From the NCBI RefSeq assembly GCF_002236105.1, contig NZ_NIWU01000007.1, forward strand, positions 124,001 to 188,000: 64,000 nucleotides of DNA. The letters are read 5' to 3'. The position numbers and the translations under genes are program-made. Positions 18,130 to 26,294 of the stretch are shown piece after piece (the first letter of the stretch is position 1; every line of letters begins with the position of its first letter). Under the pieces are notes generated by a model. The model saw only the letters and a list, made by a program, of their open reading frames with translations. It was not told the DNA's origin and ran no database searches. This stretch comes from Pseudomonas umsongensis (GTDB taxonomy: Bacteria; Pseudomonadota; Gammaproteobacteria; Pseudomonadales; Pseudomonadaceae).

Positions 18130-19026
18130 ATGATGTTCGACTATAAATTGCTTTCTGCTCTGGCTGCGGTGGTCGAGCAGGCCGGTTTTGAACGGGCAGC
18201 CCAGGTGTTGGGTTTGTCGCAATCGGCTATCTCCCAGCGCATCAAATTGCTTGAGGCGCGGGTCGGCCAGCCGGTGTTGGTGCGCGGCACGCCGCCGTCA
18301 CCGACCGAGATCGGCCGGCGGCTGCTCAACCATGTGCAGCAGGTACGTCTGCTTGAACGGGATTTGCAGACGCTGGTGCCGGCGCTGGACGAAGAGGGCC
18401 TGCCGGAACGCCTGCGAATCGCCCTGAATGCCGACAGCCTCGCGACCTGGTGGGCCCAGGCGGTGGGGGAATTTTGCGCGCAACACCACCTGTTGATGGA
18501 TCTGGTGGTCGAGGACCAGACCGTCGGCCTCAAGCGCATGCGCGCAGGTGAAGTCGCGGCGTGCCTGTGTGCCAGTGAGCGCCCGGTAGCCGGTGCGCGC
18601 AGCGTATTGCTCGGGGCGATGCGTTACCGTGCATTGGCCAGCCCGGCCTTCATTGCGCGGCACTTTCCCCAAGGCGTGCGCGCCGATCAGTTGGCCCGGA
18701 CTCCTGCGCTGGTGTTCGGCCCGGACGACTTCCTGCAGCATCGCTACCTGGCATCCCTGGGCGTCGATGGCGGTTTCGAACACCATCTTTGCCCATCGTC
18801 TGAAGGCTTTATCCGCCTCACCGAGGCCGGGCTTGGCTGGGGCCTGGTGCCGGAACTTCAGGTGCGCGAACAACTGGAGCGCGGCATTTTGCTGGAGCTT
18901 TTGCCAGATAAACCGATCGACGTGCCGCTGTACTGGCATCATTGGCGCAATGGCGGTCAGTTGCTGGGGTTGCTGACCGAGCAATTGGTGCAGGTGTCCC
19001 GGCAATGGTTGGTGCCGTTGGGCTGA
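18130..19026 (+). CDS. argP: LysR regulator ArgP/LysG family
   Basis: 298 residues: N-terminal winged helix-turn-helix (residues 3-62, FERAAQVLGLSQSAISQRIKLLE) and a C-terminal effector-binding domain. Features typical of ArgP (IciA)/LysG are the MFDYKLLSALAAVVEQ start and the LVRGTPPSPTEIGRRLL segment. Members activate a divergent basic amino acid exporter in response to lysine/arginine. Here the ACT and LysE-type genes lie divergently 93 bases away. Start is ATG 18130 or the ATG at 18133. Confidence 0.9.
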   Translation: MMFDYKLLSALAAVVEQAGFERAAQVLGLSQSAISQRIKLLEARVGQPVLVRGTPPSPTEIGRRLLNHVQQVRLLERDLQTLVPALDEEGLPERLRIALNADSLATWWAQAVGEFCAQHHLLMDLVVEDQTVGLKRMRAGEVAACLCASERPVAGARSVLLGAMRYRALASPAFIARHFPQGVRADQLARTPALVFGPDDFLQHRYLASLGVDGGFEHHLCPSSEGFIRLTEAGLGWGLVPELQVREQLERGILLELLPDKPIDVPLYWHHWRNGGQLLGLLTEQLVQVSRQWLVPLG

Positions 19027-19082
19027 CAGGCAGCGTCAAGACCTCACGCAATACGCAAAAAACGAAATATTCGGAGCACTAC

Positions 19083-20075
19083 ATGAAGATTCTGGTCACC
19101 GGCGCAAGCGGCTTCATTGGCGGGCGCTTTGCGCGTTTCGCCCTGGAGCAGGGCCTGGACGTGCGGGTCAACGGTCGCCGGGCCGAAAGCGTCGAACATC
19201 TGGTGCGCCGTGGCGCGGAGTTTATCCAGGGCGACTTGTGCGATCCGCTGCTGGCACGCGACCTGTGCTCCGAGGTCGAGGCCGTGGTGCATTGCGCCGG
19301 TGCCGTTGGCCTGTGGGGGCGTTATCAGGATTTTCACCTGGGCAACGTCCAGGTCACCGAAAACGTGGTTGAAGCCTGCCTGAAGCAGCGGGTTCGGCGC
19401 CTGGTGCACTTGTCGTCGCCGTCGATCTATTTCGATGGTCGCGATCATCTGGGATTGACCGAAGAGCAGGTGCCTAAACGCTTCAAGCACCCGTACGCCG
19501 CGACCAAGTACCTGGCCGAGCAAAAAGTTTTCGGCGCCCAGGAGTTTGGCCTCGAAACCCTGGCGCTGCGCCCGCGTTTCGTGACCGGGGCCGGTGACAT
19601 GAGCATCTTCCCGCGGTTGCTCAAGATGCAGAGCAAGGGACGCCTGGCGATCATTGGCAACGGTTTGAACAAGGTCGACTTCACCAGCGTGCACAACCTC
19701 AATGAAGCGTTGCTCAGCAGTTTGCTGGCCACTGGTTCAGCCCTGGGCAAGGTGTACAACATCAGCAACGGCGCGCCGATCCCGTTGTGGGATGTGGTCA
19801 ATTACGTCATGCGTAAAATGGAAGTCCCACAAGTCACGCGCTACCGTTCCTACGGCCTGGGCTACAGTGTCGCGGCGCTCAATGAGGGGTTCTGCAAGTT
19901 GTGGCCGGGTCGTCCCGAACCCACCCTGTCGCGACTGGGCATGCAGGTCATGAAGAAAAATTTCACCCTGGATATCAGTCGCGCCCGGCATTATCTGGAC
20001 TACGACCCCAAGGTCAGTCTCTGGACGGCGCTCGATGAATTCTGCGCCTGGTGGAAGGCCCAGGACATTCGCTGA
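19083..20075 (+). CDS. Extended SDR / NAD-dependent epimerase-type oxidoreductase
   Basis: 330-residue Rossmann protein: TGASGFIGG nucleotide-binding loop at residues 6-14 and a YxxxK catalytic pair in YAATKYLAE near residue 139, with an upstream Ser (HLSSPSIYF). The family covers sugar epimerases and 3-beta-hydroxysteroid dehydrogenase-like enzymes; substrate unknown. Start at ATG 19083. The longer frame through argP is not coding. The neighbouring order (sodB, exporter, argP, this gene, coiled-coil protein) is conserved in Pseudomonas as I recall. Confidence 0.9.
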   Translation: MKILVTGASGFIGGRFARFALEQGLDVRVNGRRAESVEHLVRRGAEFIQGDLCDPLLARDLCSEVEAVVHCAGAVGLWGRYQDFHLGNVQVTENVVEACLKQRVRRLVHLSSPSIYFDGRDHLGLTEEQVPKRFKHPYAATKYLAEQKVFGAQEFGLETLALRPRFVTGAGDMSIFPRLLKMQSKGRLAIIGNGLNKVDFTSVHNLNEALLSSLLATGSALGKVYNISNGAPIPLWDVVNYVMRKMEVPQVTRYRSYGLGYSVAALNEGFCKLWPGRPEPTLSRLGMQVMKKNFTLDISRARHYLDYDPKVSLWTALDEFCAWWKAQDIR

Positions 20076-20183
20076 AATCGGCTTCACTGAACCGAGGTTG
20101 GGGTTCGGGGTCAATCGTTGCGGCCGTGGGGGGTTATACTGCGCCGCATCAAGCCAACACCGTGTTTCACAAAGGTTGACTCA

Positions 20184-21053
20184 ATGTCCATGCGTAACGA
20201 TGCCAACGATGACTTCGACGATGTACCGAGCCTGCGTGCAGACATCCTCGATGATGATTTCCCGAAGAACACCCGCACCTCCGTGCACTCGCGCACGCCG
20301 CCAGTGGTCAAGGTCAAGGCGGCGAGTACCGGCCCGTTGTGGGCACTGGTCGGCGCCCTGTTCTTTGCCTTCGCAGGCCTTGCCTGGTGGAGCTTCCAGC
20401 AAATTTCGCTGATGGAGCAACAGCTGGTGGCAACCCAGGAAAGCTTTGCGCGAATCAGTGAAGAAGCGGCGGGGCGCCTGCAGGATATTTCCGGCAAGGT
20501 GGTCGCCAGCCAGACTAACGTCAGTACCGACAGCGAAGCGCTGAAGCTGCAAATCCGGCAGCTGCAAAATCAGCTGCAGGATCAGGGCAAGCAACAACAG
20601 GGCGTCGCCGGCCAGGCCTCGGACCTGGACAAGCGCCTGGCGCAGATGACCGCGCAGACCAGCGACCTGGACAAGCGCCTGGCCGAGATGGCCGCCCAGG
20701 ACACCGAGCAGCAAAAGGCCAATGCGCAAGTGCAGGAGCAGGTCAAAGCCTTGGGCAGTGAACTGGCCACGCTGAAAAATACCCCGGCGGATACCGAGAA
20801 ATTCGATGCGCAACTGAAGAGCCTGGGCGCCGACATCACGGCGCTGAAGAAACAGGGCAATCCGAACGCTGCCATCGATCGCCTGGAGCAGGACATCGTG
20901 GTTCTCAAAAGCCAGCAGGACAACCGTCCAGGCACCTCTCAAGGCGCAAGCACTGCTGAGTTCGATGCCTTCCGCAGCCAGGTCACCCGAACCATCAACA
21001 GCCTGCAAGCGCAGATCCAGAACCTGCAACAGCAGCTGCGCACTCGGCAGTAA
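20184..21053 (+). CDS. Membrane-anchored coiled-coil protein
   Basis: 289 residues. Acidic N-terminal cytoplasmic tail, one membrane helix (about residues 50-70, LWALVGALFFAFAGLAWW), then a long periplasmic or cytoplasmic coiled coil rich in Gln, Leu, Lys and Ala. It includes two near-identical repeats of SDLDKRLA(Q/E)M. Single-span topology with long heptads suggests a scaffold or envelope spacer; often labelled ATPase or chromosome-segregation protein without evidence. Start ATG 20184 with AAGG upstream. Confidence 0.82.
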   Translation: MSMRNDANDDFDDVPSLRADILDDDFPKNTRTSVHSRTPPVVKVKAASTGPLWALVGALFFAFAGLAWWSFQQISLMEQQLVATQESFARISEEAAGRLQDISGKVVASQTNVSTDSEALKLQIRQLQNQLQDQGKQQQGVAGQASDLDKRLAQMTAQTSDLDKRLAEMAAQDTEQQKANAQVQEQVKALGSELATLKNTPADTEKFDAQLKSLGADITALKKQGNPNAAIDRLEQDIVVLKSQQDNRPGTSQGASTAEFDAFRSQVTRTINSLQAQIQNLQQQLRTRQ

Positions 21054-21061
21054 GCCCTGCC

Positions 21062-21085
21062 TCATTCCCGGTTCGCCGGGAATGA
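21062..21085 (+). terminator. Hairpin after the coiled-coil gene
   Basis: TCATTCCCGG/CCGGGAATGA stem of 10 bases with a TTCG tetraloop, right after the stop at 21053. There is no T-run, so termination is only probable. Confidence 0.5.
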
Positions 21086-21169
21086 TCCCCGCCTCGATTC
21101 GCTGAATGTCCCTGCATGCGCCATTGCCGTCTACGCTCTTGAAACATCAAGAGAACGGGGGGACGTGCC

Positions 21170-22018
21170 ATGGGAGTTGTGCAAAAGTTGGCCTGTTTGG
21201 GGGGCATGCTGTTGATGTGCCTGGGCCAGGTTCAAGCTGCCGAAACGGAAAAGGCCGACAGCCAGGCGGCCATTGCTTTGCTGGAAAAAGCCCTGGCCTA
21301 CTACCACGACAATGGCGACAAGGCATTCGCCGCCTTCAGCCGTCAGGGCGAGTTTGTCGACCAGGACCGGTATGTCTTCGTGGTCGATACCAAGGGCGTG
21401 ATGCTCGCCAGCGGTGGGCCGTCGGCTGCATTGATTGGCCGGGATGTGTCGGATGTGCTCGGGCCGGATCTGCAGAAGGCCTTCAAGGATGCGCTCAAAG
21501 TGCCCGAGGGCAATGGCATCCAGCAAGCGGAGTACCGTTGGCAAAACTGGTCCGACGGCAAGGTCGAGCGCAAGCATGTCTACTATCAGCGAGTCGGCCA
21601 GCGAATCCTCGCGGTCGGTTACTACCTGCCACGGGCTTCAGCGGAGCAAGCCATGGCCTTGCTGAACAAGGCGGCGGCCGACCTGGCCAAGGACGAGAAG
21701 GGCACCCTGAAAGCCATCAACTCTCTGAAGGGCGGTTACCTGCAGGATGACCTGTATGTCTTCGTCGTCGACCTCGATACCCGGCGCTATGTCGCCCATG
21801 GCACCAACTTGCGATTGATCAACACGGATTTCAGCAAGATCAATGATCCGGATGGCAAGCCGGTGGGGGAGCCGATGCTGGCGCTGATCGCGAAACAGGA
21901 TTACGGCGAGTATGAATACCGCTGGAAAAACCCGGTGACCGGTAAGGTCGAGAACAAGCATGCCTATCTGAAGAAGGTCGGGCATTTCCTGGTGGCGGTG
22001 GGGTATTACAGCCCTTGA
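21170..22018 (+). CDS. Periplasmic protein with two tandem cache domains
   Basis: 282 residues. Signal peptide (about 1-24, cleavage near VQAAE), then two similar modules: residues about 60-150 and about 185-282. Each contains LYVFVVD or RYVFVVD, a G-rich turn, EYRW or EYEYRW(K)NP, and K-HxYxxxVGxxxxAVGYY. The modules align with each other, so the protein arose by internal duplication. Cache domains bind small ligands. There is no transmembrane or signalling output domain, so it may be a free periplasmic binding protein. Start ATG 21170. Confidence 0.88.
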   Translation: MGVVQKLACLGGMLLMCLGQVQAAETEKADSQAAIALLEKALAYYHDNGDKAFAAFSRQGEFVDQDRYVFVVDTKGVMLASGGPSAALIGRDVSDVLGPDLQKAFKDALKVPEGNGIQQAEYRWQNWSDGKVERKHVYYQRVGQRILAVGYYLPRASAEQAMALLNKAAADLAKDEKGTLKAINSLKGGYLQDDLYVFVVDLDTRRYVAHGTNLRLINTDFSKINDPDGKPVGEPMLALIAKQDYGEYEYRWKNPVTGKVENKHAYLKKVGHFLVAVGYYSP

Positions 22019-22040
22019 ATGGTATTGCCTGATACACCGC

Positions 22041-22134
22041 ATTCGCGAGCAGGCCGCTCCCGCATTGAATCTCCAGTGATCACACATTTTGTGTACTCTG
22101 GAAATCATTGTGGGAGCGAGCCTGCTCGCGAATG
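22041..22134. repeat. REP pair (family 1, outward orientation)
   Basis: ATTCGCGAGCAGGCCGCTCCCGCA then TGTGGGAGCGAGCCTGCTCGCGAAT. The arms are in the opposite order to the pair at 8449. Between the cache gene and the exporter gene. Confidence 0.85.
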
Positions 22135-22151
22135 CGGGCGACTCGGTCTCT

Positions 22152-23669
22152 CTACCGGACCTTGTCCTCGCGCCCGCGGAGCACCCTGTCCGGCATGGCG
22201 ATCGCCGCCGCCAACCCCAGCAGCGACACCGCCCCACTTACCATCAACAGATGCCTGAACGTCAGCAACAGTTCAGCGCGCAGGGCATCCTGCGCGTCAC
22301 CCTGCGCGGCGTTCAGGCCATCCAGCAAGACATTCCCCGATTGACCCTCGGCCAACAGCGAAGAGCCAGCCAGGTGGGCGAAGCTCGAATCCTGCAACAA
22401 CGCCAGCAACAGCGCCGACATCAGTGCCACGCCCACCGCTCCGCCCAATGAACGGAACAGGTTGGTGGTGCTGGTGGCAACGCCGATGTCTCGCTGTTGC
22501 ACCGAGTTCTGCGTGCCGACCAGGGAGGTCGGAAACTGCATGCCCGAGGCGATACCGCAGAACAGCATGAACAGGCTGCTCAGCCAAAAGGACTGTGGCG
22601 GGCTGAACGCCATACCGAGAATCGACAACGGCATGAGCAGGGCGCCGGTCAGGATCATCGGTTTGTAGCGTCCGGTCACGGAGGTACGGCGGCCGGCGAA
22701 ATATGCGCCAATCGGCAAGCCCATGGCCAGGGGCAACAGGTGCAGGGCGGCGCTATCGGCACCTGCACCGGTGACACTCTGGAAACGCAGGGGCATCAGC
22801 ACGATCAACGAGATGGCCTGGAAACTGGTGAAGAAAATCGTGCACCAGCACAGAATCGCATTGCGGTTGGTGAACAGGTGCATCGGCAGCAATGGCTCCG
22901 ATGCGCGTCGTTCATGCAGCACGAACAGGCCCAGCACCGCTGCCGCACAAGCCAGTAACCCCAATACTTCGGTACTGCGCCAGGAGTGCCCCTGACCGAA
23001 TTGGGTGATACCCAGCAGCAACGCCGTCAGTCCGATGATCATCAACAATGTACCGAGGTAATCGATCACCGGTTTGCGTTGCGGAATCGGCAAGCCGACC
23101 AGCGTGCGATTGGCCACCAGCCACGCTCCCACGCCCAGCGGCAAATTGATCAGGAAGACCCAACGCCAGGAAAGGTATTCGGTCATGTATCCGCCCAGCA
23201 CCGGGCCGGCGACGCTGGCCACCGCATACATGCTGCTGAAATAGCCCTGATAACGGCCGCGCTCACGGGGCGGCACGATGTCGCCGATGATTGCCTGGCT
23301 GACGGAGATCATTCCACCGGCTCCGATCCCCTGGAGAATTCGCGCCAGCACCAGTTGCTCCATGCTCTGGGCCATGCCACAGAACAGCGACGCCAGGGTG
23401 AATAACCCCATGCCAAACAGCATCAATTTGCGCCTGCCGTACAGATCGCCCAGCTTGCCATAGATCGGCACCGCCACCGTCATCGCCACCATGTAGCCGG
23501 AAATCACCCAGGCCAGCAAACTGACGTCCTTGAACTGTGCGGAAATGGCTGGCATCGACACAGCAACGATGGTTTGGTCCAGCGCACCGAGGAAAATAGC
23601 CAGCATCAGCGCGATCAGCACGCTGCGGATGGCCGGTTTGGGCAATTCAGGCTGGTGGAAAGTGGTCAC
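22152..23669 (-). CDS. MFS drug exporter, DHA2 (EmrB/QacA) family
   Basis: 505 residues with about 14 membrane helices, proton antiporter family for drugs and organic toxins. Motifs: DQTIVAVSMPAI in helix 1, GKLGDLYGRRK (motif A), LARILQGIGAGG and GPVLGGYMTEYLSWRWVFLINLPLG (motif C, antiporter-specific). Start taken as GTG 23669 (MTTFHQPELPKP); a TTG at 23705 in the same frame is the alternative. Divergent from the AraC gene, with a pobA remnant between. Substrate not predictable. Confidence 0.9.
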   Translation of the reverse strand: MTTFHQPELPKPAIRSVLIALMLAIFLGALDQTIVAVSMPAISAQFKDVSLLAWVISGYMVAMTVAVPIYGKLGDLYGRRKLMLFGMGLFTLASLFCGMAQSMEQLVLARILQGIGAGGMISVSQAIIGDIVPPRERGRYQGYFSSMYAVASVAGPVLGGYMTEYLSWRWVFLINLPLGVGAWLVANRTLVGLPIPQRKPVIDYLGTLLMIIGLTALLLGITQFGQGHSWRSTEVLGLLACAAAVLGLFVLHERRASEPLLPMHLFTNRNAILCWCTIFFTSFQAISLIVLMPLRFQSVTGAGADSAALHLLPLAMGLPIGAYFAGRRTSVTGRYKPMILTGALLMPLSILGMAFSPPQSFWLSSLFMLFCGIASGMQFPTSLVGTQNSVQQRDIGVATSTTNLFRSLGGAVGVALMSALLLALLQDSSFAHLAGSSLLAEGQSGNVLLDGLNAAQGDAQDALRAELLLTFRHLLMVSGAVSLLGLAAAIAMPDRVLRGREDKVR

Positions 23670-23743
23670 GAATAAACCTGCGGCAGTGAATGACCCGCCA
23701 GTCAAGGCGAGCGGGATGCTCGCCAGTGTAAGTCGATAGGAGG

Positions 23744-23890
23744 CTATTCGATAGCCTCATATGGAAGGCCTGGCCCGTCGTTTTGCAAACCTTCGACCTG
23801 ACGAGCGGCCATCAGGTCGCTGATGACTTCGGTCTGGCCGTAGACCATCACCGTTTTGCAACGGGTCAGCCCTTGCAGATCCCACGCGGC
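23744..23890 (-). pseudogene. pobA: Remnant of pobA (4-hydroxybenzoate 3-monooxygenase)
   Basis: On the minus strand an internal fragment reads LTRCKTVMVYGQTEVISDLM then AARQ, matching PobA around residues 78-98 (family: LTGGKSVMVYGQTEVTRDLM then AARQ). After only 12 unrelated or ambiguous residues it runs into GLPYEAIE-stop, the exact C-terminus of PobA. Both the N-terminal ~75 residues with the FAD-binding GxGxxG and about 285 internal residues are missing. The neighbouring AraC gene looks like PobR. The enzyme is therefore deleted and non-functional here. Confidence 0.85.
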
Positions 23891-24041
23891 GGGGGGCTGT
23901 GATTGATTTTTATGGGGCGAGTGCTTGCAATTTTCCCTTGCGGGTCGGTCAATTGAAGGTGAAAACTGAGCGGGTAGCTGTACATTCTGCCATTCGGTGC
24001 GATTATCGCCCGTCGTCCATTCCGAAACCTGGATTGAAGTG

Positions 24042-24938
24042 ATGAACAAGCCTGACCTGCCTTCGATTCCGGTGTTCAAGCTCTACGGTGAAAGCCTGGA
24101 TTGGCCGACCCCGGACTTGCTGCACTGTGAAACCATTTCCAACCGCAGTCGCGAACACCAATGGGAAATCAAACCCCACCGCCACGCCGATTTATGTCAG
24201 TTGCTCTTCGTGTTCAAAGGTCAGGCAGAGCTTGAAATCGAAGGCAAACGTTCGCAACTGACTGAACCGGCGATCCAAATCCTGCCGCCGTTGTCGGTGC
24301 ATGGTTTTCGGTTCAGCGAAGACGTCGAGGGGTTCGTGGTCACCCTCGCGGCACCGCTTATCGCGCATCTTCAGGCGCAATTGGGGCATTCGGTGAATGC
24401 CCTGGCCCAGGCCGAGAGCTACCCGGCAGGCCAGGACGCCGCGTACCTCAACAGTCTGTTCAGCGCGTTGCAGAACGAATACACCGGCCACCAACCGGCG
24501 CGGGAAATGATCATGCATTCGCTGGTCAGCGTGATCATGGTGTGGGTCAGCCGCCAGGTGATCCAGCGCCGGTCAGCGGGTCAACGACCGCAGCGGGCGC
24601 GGGAATACCTCAATGGCTACATCCAGTTGGTGGAAGAAACCTACCGCCAGCACGTCAAGGTTGAAGACCTGGCCCATCGGCTGGGGATTTCGGTCTCTCA
24701 CCTCAATGGCACCTGCCGCGAGTTGGCGGGGCAACCGGCATTGCAGATCATGCACGAACGGCAGTTGTTGGAGGCCAAGCGCTTGCTGACCTACACCAGC
24801 ATGACCATCTATGAAATGTCCGACGTGTTGGGGTTCTCTGATCCTACCAACTTCACGCGCCTGTTCCGACGCCGCGTTGGCATCTCGCCAAAGGCGTTCC
24901 GCGATCGCTTGAAGGCCGATCAGGACAAAGAAGGCTGA
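24042..24938 (+). CDS. pobR: AraC-family regulator, probable PobR
   Basis: 298 residues: N-terminal cupin-type sensor domain (PHRHADLCQLLFV, residues about 45-110) and C-terminal AraC helix-turn-helix pair (about 200-295; IYEMSDVLGFSDPTNFTRLFRR is the second). The start MNKPDLPSIPVFKLYGE and the sensor part resemble the AraC-type PobR of pseudomonads, which activates pobA with 4-hydroxybenzoate. A remnant of pobA lies 150 bases away, divergently, as the true pair would. It may now be an orphan regulator. Start ATG 24042. Confidence 0.8.
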   Translation: MNKPDLPSIPVFKLYGESLDWPTPDLLHCETISNRSREHQWEIKPHRHADLCQLLFVFKGQAELEIEGKRSQLTEPAIQILPPLSVHGFRFSEDVEGFVVTLAAPLIAHLQAQLGHSVNALAQAESYPAGQDAAYLNSLFSALQNEYTGHQPAREMIMHSLVSVIMVWVSRQVIQRRSAGQRPQRAREYLNGYIQLVEETYRQHVKVEDLAHRLGISVSHLNGTCRELAGQPALQIMHERQLLEAKRLLTYTSMTIYEMSDVLGFSDPTNFTRLFRRRVGISPKAFRDRLKADQDKEG

Positions 24939-24946
24939 TCCGCTCC

Positions 24947-25123
24947 TTAGCGCAGTGCGTTAAGGGTGGCGTTGTGTGGAATGCAGCGCTCGAAGTTGCA
25001 ACTGGCAGCCTCCCGGGGCAAGTTGCGTAGCTGCTCGACACGCCACGCAGCAGCGCCATACAACCCGAGCGTGACCGCGCAGGTGATGAAGATGGCGAGG
25101 TACCTTCTTGTTTTGATGTTCAT
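24947..25123 (-). CDS. Small single-span membrane protein, hypothetical
   Basis: 58 residues from ATG 25123 with AGAGGT upstream: MNIKTRRYLAIFITC start, one hydrophobic helix (about 8-28), then a charged tail with two Cys in CNFERC. Not recognised. Basic N-terminus followed by a helix predicts an inner-membrane N-in protein. Converges on the AraC gene with only 8 bases between stops. Confidence 0.5.
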   Translation of the reverse strand: MNIKTRRYLAIFITCAVTLGLYGAAAWRVEQLRNLPREAASCNFERCIPHNATLNALR

Positions 25124-25179
25124 GGCGTAGACCTCTGAACGAATACCCTTCGGTATTACCTTGAGCATAGGTCAGATGC

Positions 25180-25273
25180 GTAGGAGCTGCCGGAGGCTGC
25201 GATCTTTTGATCTTGATTTTCAGCGGCGTTGAGAAGATCAATATCAAAAGATCGCAGCCTGCGGCAGCTCCTA
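25180..25273. repeat. Inverted repeat, family 2 (GTAGGAGCTGCCGCAGGCTG type)
   Basis: GTAGGAGCTGCCGGAGGCTGCGATCTTTTGATCTT at the left and its inverse ending at 25273. The same element occurs at 38546, 46232 and 48501. The right end supplies the stop codon of the LysR gene at 25271. Confidence 0.88.
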
Positions 25274-26176
25274 CAGGCCGATATCCCACGCCGGTTTTTC
25301 GGGAAACCTCACCACCAGAAAATCCAGCAAGCAACGCAGCGCCGATGGCATGTGTTTGCGTGAGGCGTATACCGCGTACACGTTCATCTGCCTTGGCTCG
25401 GCCCGGGGCAGCAGGCGCACCAGCTCACCGCTGTGGATGTACACGCCGGCCTGATAAGTGGGGAGCATGGCCACGCCTGCGCCGGCCAGGGTGGCGCGAA
25501 GTAGCGTGCTGGCTTCGTTGGCGCTGATGTTGCCTTGCACGGGCATCGCCACCTGTTCGCCATCGAGTTCAAAGTGCCACAGGTTTTTGCCGAAGTACGA
25601 GTGGGTCAGGCAATTGTGCAGGCTCAAATCCTCGATCCGCCGGGGTGCAGGGTGTTCGCGCAAATAGGCGGGGGCGGCGCAGATCACCGAGCGACACACC
25701 GTCAACCGACGGGCGATCAGGTTCGGGTCCAGGTCATTGCTGGTGCGAATGGCCAGGTCGATGCGCTCGTCCACCAGGTTCACCGTGCGGTCAAGCATCT
25801 GCAGGTCAATGCTGACAGTCGGGTAGCGCTTGACGAATGCCGCCATGGCATCGGCCAATTGCGCCTGGCCGAACGAGGTGCTGACGCTGATTCGCAGCAG
25901 GCCGCGAGGTGTATCGTCCGGCACGCTGACGGTAGCTTGCATGTCCGTGGACAGGTCGAGCATCTGCCGGCAGCGGGGCAGTATTTCGCTACCGGCGGTG
26001 GTCAGGCTCAATTTGCGCGTGGTGCGGTGCATCAGGCGTGCGCCAACCCAGTTTTCCAGTTCCGACAGATAACGCGAGACCACCGGCCGTGACAGTTCCA
26101 GATGATCGGCGGCGGCCGACTGACTGCCAAGATCGATCACCGTGACGAACACCCGCATTGCTTGTAGACGATCCAT
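25271..26176 (-). CDS. LysR-family transcriptional regulator
   Basis: 301 residues: winged helix-turn-helix (residues 1-60; SAAADHLELSRPVVSRYLSELE) and a C-terminal LysR substrate domain. Closest to the DhcR/PecT-like group. It is divergent from an MBL-fold gene (118 bases), which is the likely target. Its TAG stop is formed by the end of a family-2 repeat, so the repeat has inserted at, or defined, the 3' end. Effector unknown. Confidence 0.9.
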   Translation of the reverse strand: MDRLQAMRVFVTVIDLGSQSAAADHLELSRPVVSRYLSELENWVGARLMHRTTRKLSLTTAGSEILPRCRQMLDLSTDMQATVSVPDDTPRGLLRISVSTSFGQAQLADAMAAFVKRYPTVSIDLQMLDRTVNLVDERIDLAIRTSNDLDPNLIARRLTVCRSVICAAPAYLREHPAPRRIEDLSLHNCLTHSYFGKNLWHFELDGEQVAMPVQGNISANEASTLLRATLAGAGVAMLPTYQAGVYIHSGELVRLLPRAEPRQMNVYAVYASRKHMPSALRCLLDFLVVRFPEKPAWDIGL

Positions 26177-26294
26177 GATTTGCCCGGTTTCAGAAACAAA
26201 CTATGTCCAAGCATCGCATTTTTTGTACTGAAGCAGGCAACTAAGCTCTGTTCCCATTCCGGCCTTCCCTGGCCTGCAAACAACGGAGCAACAG

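Noticed and set aside
18942..19082. Epimerase gene starting inside argP
   Set aside because: The upstream part of the frame overlaps the conserved C-terminus of ArgP. ATG 19083 begins directly with the Rossmann strand.
20118..20183. Longer N-terminus for the coiled-coil protein
   Set aside because: No ribosome site for the upstream start; the ATG at 20184 with AAGG gives a normal acidic N-terminal tail.
22041..22134. Terminator for the cache gene
   Set aside because: The inverted arms match the REP family elsewhere in the window and have no T-run.
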